Assembly (NCBI RefSeq): GCF_003590095.1
Contig: NC_039494.1
Location: forward strand, 7,626,001 to 7,690,000
Source of the DNA: Trichoplusia ni
Lineage: Eukaryota; Arthropoda; Insecta; Lepidoptera; Noctuidae
Reading direction: 5' to 3'
Length of the DNA stretch: 64,000 bases
Part shown: piece by piece, positions 59,401-64,000 of the stretch
Numbering within the stretch: position 1 is the stretch's first letter
Layout: each line of letters starts with the position of its first letter
Position numbers and translations under genes: made by a program
Notes under the pieces: generated by a model
Seen by the model: only the letters and a program-made list of their open reading frames with translations
What the model was told of the DNA's origin: nothing
Databases searched by the model: none

Positions 59401-62400
59401 TGTTTTGCATAGTTTATTGAAAACGACCCTAATGTGGTATATCCATTTTAATTAATCTAAGTATAAAATCTAAAAGGTACATTTGAACTTTAACTTCTAT
59501 CGGTTTATTTGTCACAAAGAATCCTGGTACTCCAGCTTTTTCTAATGTCACTTGTTGGTCACTTACTTTTTGATCTCCTAAGTGGTGGTTTTATTATATT
59601 TATTTTGTAATGTAAAATATTGTTTTCTTTTACAGACCCCATTGAAAATGTCATTGTTCCAAGAAAATGTTGAAATCACAAATATGCTGCTACAGTTTGG
59701 AGCTGATCCCTTGGAAGTTGATGATGATGACCGGACATCATTTCATATAGCAGCAGAACTGGCTACTGATCATCTGCCAGTGCTAGTCAACTATTGTTGT
59801 CAGAATGCCAGGTAAGTGACACAACAGTAGATTTTGTTAGCTGCCCCACGGTGGCGCGCCATTACCGAAGTTGTTAATAACACCAGCCTGTAACTGTCCC
59901 ACTGCAGGCCTCTCATACAGAGAACGAGCATTGATCACCACGCTTGTGAGCTGCCCCACGGTGGGGCGCCATTACCGAAGCTGTTAATAACACCAGCCTG
60001 TAACTGTCCTTCTGCAGGCCTGTCATATATTTTATTTCATATTTCTGTTACAGGAAAATACTACAAGAAAACGAGGAATTGTGGCGTCCTAACTATGAAA
60101 ATAAAACAGATGATGAATTGAGTAGTATTTTACTTACTTATATCAATAAGTTGTATGATTGTCAAGGTAAGTTAATGAAATATAACATTATCCTAGTCTT
60201 TTGCCAACTATGTTGGGGTCGGCTTCCAGACTAACGGGGTTCAGCTAAGTACCAGTGTTCTACAAGGAGCGACTGCCTATCTGACCTCCTCAACCCAGTT
60301 ACCTGCGCAACACGATACCCCTTAGTTAGACTGGTTGTCAGACTTTCTAGCTTCTGACTACCTGTAACGACTGTCAAAGAAAATAACAACTCTAAATGTG
60401 ACATGGCTTCCCAAACAACGAAGGAACTCGTTTTAACATAGATGGTCACCCATCCACGGACCGGCCGCATCAATTTTTGCTTAATTTGCGATCAAAAATA
60501 ATAAGATATTCTTAGAAACCAGAAGTGAGGACAGGTTTTTAAAAAGCAAGCACGGTTACGTCACAAACAATTAAACCCAATCATTACAAAGATAACTTAA
60601 AGTTAATACATCAAACTCTAATTACTGCAAGGGAATAGGTATGAATGGCAATCATCGAAATAACAATATGGCTGCTATGCTGAATAAATACAACGAAGGT
60701 CACGGAGATGTTCCAGCGAAGCCAGCTGACACCGGAGAGAGAGCGTTGCTAAGAGCGCTCCGTCTTTTATAGCGGACTGCTTGTCAAATCCCAGGTTCGA
60801 AAGAGGTTTCACTAAGGATCTTGAAGGAGGTTTCACTTTGAAAAGGAGGTTTCGTTAACACGGCCGTTCCTGACAGCGAGGCGTCCTCGACCGCATCTTG
60901 CTTGGAGTCTTCACTATCTCAAGCATCACCAGACTGCTGTCGCTCTCAGACTAGAAATAATCATCTGCAAAATGACAACAACACATACTAAACATTTGTT
61001 TTCTTGCGACACTTGTGTCGAAGCTGGAAAACAGAAACCATTTGAAGTGATTTTGTTAAGTACGCGATAGTGAGCGTGCACTCCCACCATCAAGTACCCA
61101 ACAAGCGAACAGAAAGATTTCAGGAATGTTATTGAAATGGTAAACTTAAAAGCTATGACTTAAAAATATTGCACAGCAAAATCAATGATTCTTAAAAGTA
61201 AATAAACTTAAAAGCTAAGACTTAATAATACTGCACAGCAAAATCTGATTCTTAAAATTAAAATGTAAATGGAGCTTAGTAACATTCTAAGCAATGAAAT
61301 TCCCAACTTTCATTGTGTAGAATGCTAGCCAAGATAAACAGATGGTATTGAAGCTGATATACTTAACCAGATCAGAAGGCATGAACTGTAGGTCCAGGCC
61401 AAACAGAAGCCATAAGCCAGAGGTTCAGACCAAACAGAAGCCATGAACCATAAGGTCCAGGCCAAACAGAAGCCATTAGCCAGAGGCTCAGACCAAACAG
61501 AAACCATGAACCATAAGGTCCAGGCCAAACAGAAGCCATAAGCCAGAGGCTCAGACCAAACAGAAGCCATGAACCAGAGGCTCAGGCCAAACAGAAGCCA
61601 TGAACCAGAGGTCCAGGCCATACAGAAGCCATAAGCCAAAGGCTCAGACCAAACAGAAGCTGTGAACCAGAGGTCCAGGCCAAACAGAAGTCTTCCTGTT
61701 GCTCTGAATTCTCGAAGACAGCACAGCATGCGTCCAGCGTGACTCGCCGCGCCAAAGCACCATACGCCCGGCAGCCGTAGCCGAACCAGCCAGCAGTTCC
61801 AGCTCGCAGCGATGATGTACACGTAGGAACTTACAGGGCTCCCGCATGCCAGAGCACAGCTTTGCTGCGCTCCACGAAGCCTTGGTACAGAGTCGCCAGC
61901 AGCGTACGCTCGTGGTTGTTCTGGTTGGTGTAGTCGTATTGACGCCGCTGATTGTCTGTAAACAATTCTGAGGCACGCTGTCTCCTGAGAGACATAAATG
62001 CTTCTCGATTAGGGTTACGGTTGTCAAGTGTTACGTCACACACTATAGAGCATAATACTTGTGTAGAAGCCTACCAGCGCCTCAATTTTCTTGAGCTCGG
62101 CCGCTCCTGACCATTATCAACAAAACGTCCAAAGTAATCTATTTCAGTATCTACGAAAGAAATATTTTTAAATTAACCGAATAAAAACCAGCATTCGTTA
62201 CAGTACTCAAAACTTGACAACAAATAAAGTCCTTCTTGACACATAGGTACTAACAAAAATTCAACTAAGTCTGTTATTTTAAGTTTCGCATTCGTCGCAG
62301 CAGCCCTTATTCGAGTATCAGTAATTAATACCTCTGACTATTATTGCAACTTTCAGATCGTCAGACAAACCTTTTTGGTATAAAACGCAAAAGAGACTTT

Positions 62401-63866
62401 CGGCATATGTCATGAACTTATTTAAATGTTACACATAACCTCAACCAGCTAATATTCAACCTAAGGCCCGACCACGCGTGGAATCACGGCAGCTATATGA
62501 GTTATCACAACGTCTATGACCACTTCATGGACTACGGAACTCACGGTGTTTATGCGATGATAAAACGATCTACTTCTCAACATGCGAGAACCATTACGAC
62601 ACGATCGACGCGAATCGTTTTAGTTTTTAACACTTTTTCAAACGTTCGGGCATCTCTCGGGAAAAGCAGAATAAAAATAAAAAGCTCACCGATACTCGTG
62701 GCACAGTCGAAAATAAAATTTGCAGTAATTAGATGAAATTCAACAAATCCTTTACTTTAACTGAAAACAGATGGCACAAACAGCACAAAGCACGTGGTCT
62801 ATCCCACTTCTGATCTTAGAAACCAGAAGTGAGGACAGGTTTTTAAAAAGCAAGCACGGTTACGTCACAAACAATTAAACCCAATCATTACAAAGATAAC
62901 TTAAAGTTAATACATCAAACTCTAATTACTGCAAGGGAATAGGTATGAATGGCAATTATCGAAATAACAATATGGCTGCTATGCTGAATAAATACAACGA
63001 AGGTCACGGAGATGTTCCAGCGAAGCCAGCTGACACCGGAGAGAGAGCGTTGCTAAGAGCGCTCCGTCTTTTATAGCGGACTGCTTGTCAAATCCCAGGT
63101 TCGAAAGAGGTTTCACTAAGGATCTTGAAGGAGGTTTCACTTTGAAAAGGAGGTTTCGTTAACAATATACTTTCTGAAAATATGCAGTCTATGACTCCTA
63201 TACTCATGGTCGTGGGTTCGATTCTCACTCAGGACAAATATTTGTGATGAGTAGGTACCATCATTTGTTCTGTGTATCGAGTGTAATTTATCCATATTAT
63301 GTATTTAGAAATATATAAGTATGTTTATTAGTTATCTAACACTCATACAAGCTTAACTTAGTTTGAAACTAGATGGCGCTGTGTGAAAGTTGTGGAATAT
63401 TATATTACTAGCTGTTTCCCGAGATTTCGTCCGCGTGGTTAGAAAATATAAGTTAGGAATTTTTGAACGGAAGCCCTCGAAGATGAATATTTTTCCCTGT
63501 TTTTTCCACATTTTCCATTGTATCTTCGCTCCTATTAGTTGCAGCGTGATGTTATATAGCCTAAAACCTTCCTCGATGAATGGTCTATTCAACACAAAAT
63601 TTTTTTTTAATTTGTACCAGTAGTTCCTGAGCTTAGTGCGTTCAAACAAACAAACAAGCTCTTCAGCTTTATATATTAGTATTATTATAATATAATTCAT
63701 CTGTTTGTAGGTTACACACCATTGATGTTAGCTAGTAAGCTGGGAAAATACAATAATGTGATGGCTTTAGCTGAAAACAGTAGATCTGCAGTCAACTCTC
63801 GGATGCCCAACAGTGGGAACACAGCGTTGTTCCTGGCTGTGGGCGCTGCTTGCATGGATGCCGCTG
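49423..63866 (+). CDS. Gene C: ankyrin-repeat protein, probably nuclear I-kappa-B-like (5 exons, 3' end off window)
   Basis: Exons are 49423-50423, 54627-54732, 59636-59811, 60054-60166 and 63711-63866, all GT-AG with phases 2, 0, 2, 1 and open in 1. This gives 517 residues so far. Residues 1-334 have no known fold that I recognise: basic near 170-200 (KKFKPVRRNKRQQ, KKPKK; likely nuclear localisation), with Ser/Thr-rich parts. From 334 on come ankyrin repeats: LPIHVAVLTNDIDLL, then DGMTPLKMSLFQENVEIT with LLQFGADPLEVDDDDRTS, FHIAAELA, GYTPLMLASKLGKYN and GNTALFLAVGAA. The divergent linker WRPNYENK between repeats and the overall layout recall Bcl-3, I-kappa-B-zeta or Drosophila Pickle. No DSGxxS phosphodegron is visible. 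The kappa-B site upstream supports but does not prove this. Confidence 0.75.
50840..51028 (-). mobile_element. GCTAG-type repeat (subfamily 1)
   Basis: 'ctagtagtagctcgcgtgcc' to 'caaactttcgcgtttaag'. Confidence 0.6.
51209..51646. mobile_element. MITE with ~55-bp inverted ends, split by a SINE
   Basis: Ends 'agagcccgtggacgccagac' and, inverted, 'agagcccgtggaccccaaac', both followed by 'ctacgttattttataa' and 'agctg'. Inner parts mention 'ataaacggtactaa', also found in the arm at 5107. A family F SINE sits inside. Confidence 0.7.
51335..51563 (-). mobile_element. tRNA-derived SINE (family F) nested in the MITE
   Basis: Inverse of the family: 'gcgtacgccactcgaccac' A box and 'cgatcggggatcgacgcc' B box. 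Confidence 0.8.
51814..52037 (+). mobile_element. GCTAG-ending repeat (subfamily 2), internally altered
   Basis: 'tctatacttaatattataaa' to 'gcgggcaactgctag'. Confidence 0.55.
52130..52300 (+). repeat. Repeat shared with 18785-18935
   Basis: 'gaaagggttaccgtggcccc', 'ggaagaaacatgggtgggcg' and an A run. Confidence 0.5.
52404..52428 (+). repeat. (GATA)n microsatellite
   Basis: Five to six GATA units. Confidence 0.85.
52443..52664 (-). mobile_element. GCTAG-type repeat (subfamily 4)
   Basis: 'ttttcgcccgcggcttcgcc' to 'tataatattagtaggga'. Begins ATTAGATT and not CTAG at the outer edge. Confidence 0.6.
52857..52998 (+). mobile_element. 5S-like SINE, 3' end
   Basis: 'gttgcccaggtaactgggtt' to 'ccaacatagttgggaga'. 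Confidence 0.75.
53546..53706 (+). mobile_element. 5S-like SINE, middle part
   Basis: 'aggtcccggctgttattcat' to 'aacactggtacttaga'. Confidence 0.7.
53926..54095 (-). mobile_element. SINE family C
   Basis: Inverse: 'cgactcccgcactaaggaa', 'gtcctacgcggggatt' and 'ggcgtggtgacctcaatcac'. Confidence 0.78.
54205..54476 (+). repeat. Repeat copy with CRE octamer (pair member 1)
   Basis: Closely matches 56767-57055, including 'tacgcgtgacgtcacgattg' and 'tatctaactgagggactaat'. TGACGTCA is at 54285-54292. Confidence 0.75.
54627..54732 (+). CDS. Gene C exon 2, first ankyrin repeat
   Basis: 106 nt, acceptor ttttgcag, donor GTAAGA. Completes Leu334, then PIHVAVLTNDIDLL and DIPADGM, ending in phase 0. Confidence 0.83.
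55562..55916 (+). mobile_element. 5S-like SINE, full length
   Basis: Head 'agctcgtagctaagctataa', 5S-like core with 'gtagatgggtgacc', body, and tail 'ggctaggccgatgatgacg'. The best plus-strand reference copy. Confidence 0.88.
56085..56225 (+). CDS. Candidate alternative terminal exon of gene C
   Basis: Acceptor 'tttattttag' is followed by 46 open codons and TAA in exactly the phase exon 2 needs: DLPKTPTGLDTAQQQLLLRY and onward, a polar, coding-like sequence. AATAAA follows at 56311. Splicing 2 to here would make a protein of about 415 residues with one ankyrin repeat only. The join of exon 2 to 59636 completes the ankyrin consensus (DGM-TPLK), so this would be a variant and not the main form. 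Confidence 0.4.
   Translation, partial: DLPKTPTGLDTAQQQLLLRYGVMLKQRYLQRCTLKLNDIKNNFVQN
56323..56440 (-). mobile_element. 5S-like SINE, 5' part
   Basis: 'cgatgcccacaatttatcgt' to 'gcttaacctgtgatag', with 'ggtcacccatctacttacc'. Confidence 0.7.
56497..56711 (+). mobile_element. GCTAG-type repeat (subfamily 1)
   Basis: 'aaacgcgaaagtttgtatgt' to 'gggtcacagctag'. Confidence 0.65.
56767..57055 (+). repeat. Repeat copy with CRE octamer (pair member 2)
   Basis: TGACGTCA is at 56849-56856. A more distant relative around 59120-59290 has TGACGTCA at 59200-59207. Confidence 0.75.
57247..57541 (-). mobile_element. GCTAG-type repeat (subfamily 3)
   Basis: 'ctagttgttgcccgcgactc' to 'aactttcgcctttataatag'. 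Confidence 0.65.
58418..58644 (+). pseudogene. LINE 3' end: C-terminal tail of a reverse-transcriptase protein
   Basis: Open frame FGVETFGPWGPSAKTLFKEL, then QRISIAIQRGNAASLLGTL, to TAA at 58642. The pattern 'ETFGPW...QRISIAIQRGNAAS' is the conserved end of one clade of insect non-LTR elements (clade not decided). An A-rich tail follows near 58700. It is a 5'-truncated dead insertion in intron 2 of gene C. Confidence 0.7.
58745..58960 (+). repeat. 'gtccagccgtttt' interspersed repeat
   Basis: Same family as 42000-42210: 'aaaatcggtccagccgtttt' and 'gctagcttatcgggaagtgc'. Confidence 0.6.
59636..59811 (+). CDS. Gene C exon 3, ankyrin repeats
   Basis: 176 nt, acceptor cttttacag, donor GTAAGT. 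TPLKMSLFQENVEI, LLQFGADPLEVDDDD and FHIAAELATDHLPVLVNY: one full repeat and the start of the next. Confidence 0.87.
59835..60032 (-). repeat. Tandem duplicate of a SINE tail in intron 3
   Basis: Two ~90-bp copies of 'ctgccccacggtgg...gtaactgtcc' about 100 bp apart, differing in a few bases. Confidence 0.7.
60054..60166 (+). CDS. Gene C exon 4
   Basis: 113 nt, acceptor gttacag, donor GTAAGT. KILQENEELWRPNYENK and ELSSILLTYINKLYDCQ, a non-consensus insertion between ankyrin repeats. Confidence 0.82.
60192..60493 (-). mobile_element. 5S-like SINE
   Basis: 'cctagtcttttgccaactat' to 'gcttaatttgcgatc'. Confidence 0.75.
60510..60860 (-). repeat. 3' LTR
   Basis: 351 bp, identical to the 5' LTR except one base ('ggcaatcatcg' against 'ggcaattatcg'). 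TATA box complement at 60764-60771. Confidence 0.88.
61135..61262. repeat. Two-copy ~63-bp tandem repeat
   Basis: 'aaacttaaaagctatgactt' and 'aaacttaaaagctaagactt' begin successive copies, each holding 'ctgcacagcaaaat' or similar. Confidence 0.6.
61384..61690 (-). repeat. Tandem array of alternating 31/32-bp units
   Basis: About ten units built on 'gaagccatgaaccagaggtc' and 'caggccaaacag'. Two monomers make 63 bp, so the minus strand stays open and reads a 21-residue repeat (SEPLAYGFCLAWT with LWFMASVW). Confidence 0.8.
61831..62043 (-). CDS. Hypothetical frame inside the LTR element
   Basis: 70 codons ending HERTLLATLYQGFVERSKAV and LWHAGAL. The composition looks protein-like (NQRRQYDYTNQNN), but I recognise no gag or other domain. 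It may be a gag remnant or captured host sequence. The longer frame read across 61644-62027 overlaps it and then enters the tandem array. Confidence 0.3.
   Translation of the reverse strand: MCDVTLDNRNPNREAFMSLRRQRASELFTDNQRRQYDYTNQNNHERTLLATLYQGFVERSKAVLWHAGAL
62814..63164 (-). repeat. 5' LTR with TATA box
   Basis: TATAAAAG complement at 63068-63075; U3 contains repeated GAAACCTC blocks. Confidence 0.88.
63188..63405 (+). mobile_element. SINE family D
   Basis: B box 'tgggttcgattctcactcag', 'gagtgtaatttatccata' and tail 'actagatggcgctgtgtga'. Confidence 0.75.
63408..63690 (-). mobile_element. GCTAG-type repeat (subfamily 2)
   Basis: 'ctagctgtttcccgagattt' to 'ctttatatattagta'. Its end is about 20 bp from the exon 5 acceptor of gene C. 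Confidence 0.65.
63711..63866 (+). CDS. Gene C exon 5, ankyrin repeats
   Basis: 156 nt, acceptor gtttgtag, donor GTAAGA. GYTPLMLASKLGKYNNVMAL and NSGNTALFLAVGAACMDAA: two ankyrin repeat starts. Leaves in phase 1, so the gene continues beyond the window. Confidence 0.86.
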
Positions 63867-64000
63867 GTAAGATATTATTTCGATTGACTATACTTATCTA
63901 TACTCAATTTGTTTAGGTAGTTAACTAAAGGTAAATCTTAGTGTGTCTTATTGTCTAAAAACTCAGTTAAAAATAAAACTTGACTAAAAACAAACGTTAA

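Larger units (their letters stand above)
60510..63164 (-). mobile_element. Young non-autonomous LTR retrotransposon (2.65 kb)
   Basis: Two 351-bp direct repeats (60510-60860 and 62814-63164) flanked by ATAT on both sides (60506-60509, 63165-63168), a 4-bp target duplication. The LTRs read TGTTAACG...TCTAAGA on the minus strand, with a TATAAAAG box, which sets the orientation. The interior start TCAGAAGTGGGAT fits a primer-binding site complementary to a tRNA-Leu 3' arm. No protease, reverse transcriptase or integrase frame is present, and a clear polypurine tract was not seen. I see one base difference between the LTRs, so insertion was recent. Gypsy-type is inferred from the 4-bp duplication. 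Confidence 0.85.

Noticed and set aside
61325..61822. 165-codon protein with WFMASVWSEPLAY repeats as a host gene
   Set aside because: It lies wholly inside the young LTR element and is produced by the tandem array; kept as a finding only.

Overview
The window is AT-rich, intron-bearing insect DNA, almost certainly from a moth (Lepidoptera, probably a noctuid). This rests on consensus GT-AG introns and on dense short repeats of lepidopteran type: elements ending in GCAACAGCTAGT, several tRNA-headed SINEs, a SINE with a 5S-rRNA-like head, and an RTE LINE with a (TGAT)n tail. The species is inferred and was not tested by any search.

Three host genes can be assembled by splice phase. Gene A (minus strand, 33445 down to 7096 and onward) encodes a THAP zinc-finger protein. 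Six exons are visible; the first intron is about 18.8 kb and full of transposons, and the last exon(s) were not found. Gene B (plus strand, 34267-38497) is a complete four-exon, 304-residue protein with an N-terminal THAP domain and one C2H2 finger. A and B are head-to-head paralogues about 820 bp apart; their first exons are both 211 nt and end in the same phase. Gene C (plus strand, from 49423, running off the right edge) has a long basic N-terminal exon followed by ankyrin-repeat exons. It looks like a nuclear I-kappa-B-type protein and has a G4A4C4 kappa-B-like site about 135 bp upstream of its ATG.

Layout: 1-7095, repeats including a near-perfect inverted-repeat DNA element (5107-7053); 7096-14388, the clustered 3' exons of gene A, interrupted by an RTE LINE (10600-13799) nested in a 5S-like SINE; 14389-33234, intron 1 of gene A, a SINE/MITE graveyard; 33235-38497, the divergent THAP pair; 38498-49422, a repeat-rich spacer; 49423-63866, gene C. 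Its introns carry a very young non-autonomous LTR retrotransposon (60510-63164), a LINE tail and many SINEs.

Functionally, A and B are probably sequence-specific nuclear DNA-binding proteins that may share one bidirectional promoter region. C is plausibly a Rel-induced regulator of NF-kappa-B signalling. Nothing in the sequence links C mechanistically to A and B. No rRNA or intact tRNA gene and no CRISPR array was recognised; every tRNA-like or 5S-like stretch sits at the head of a SINE.
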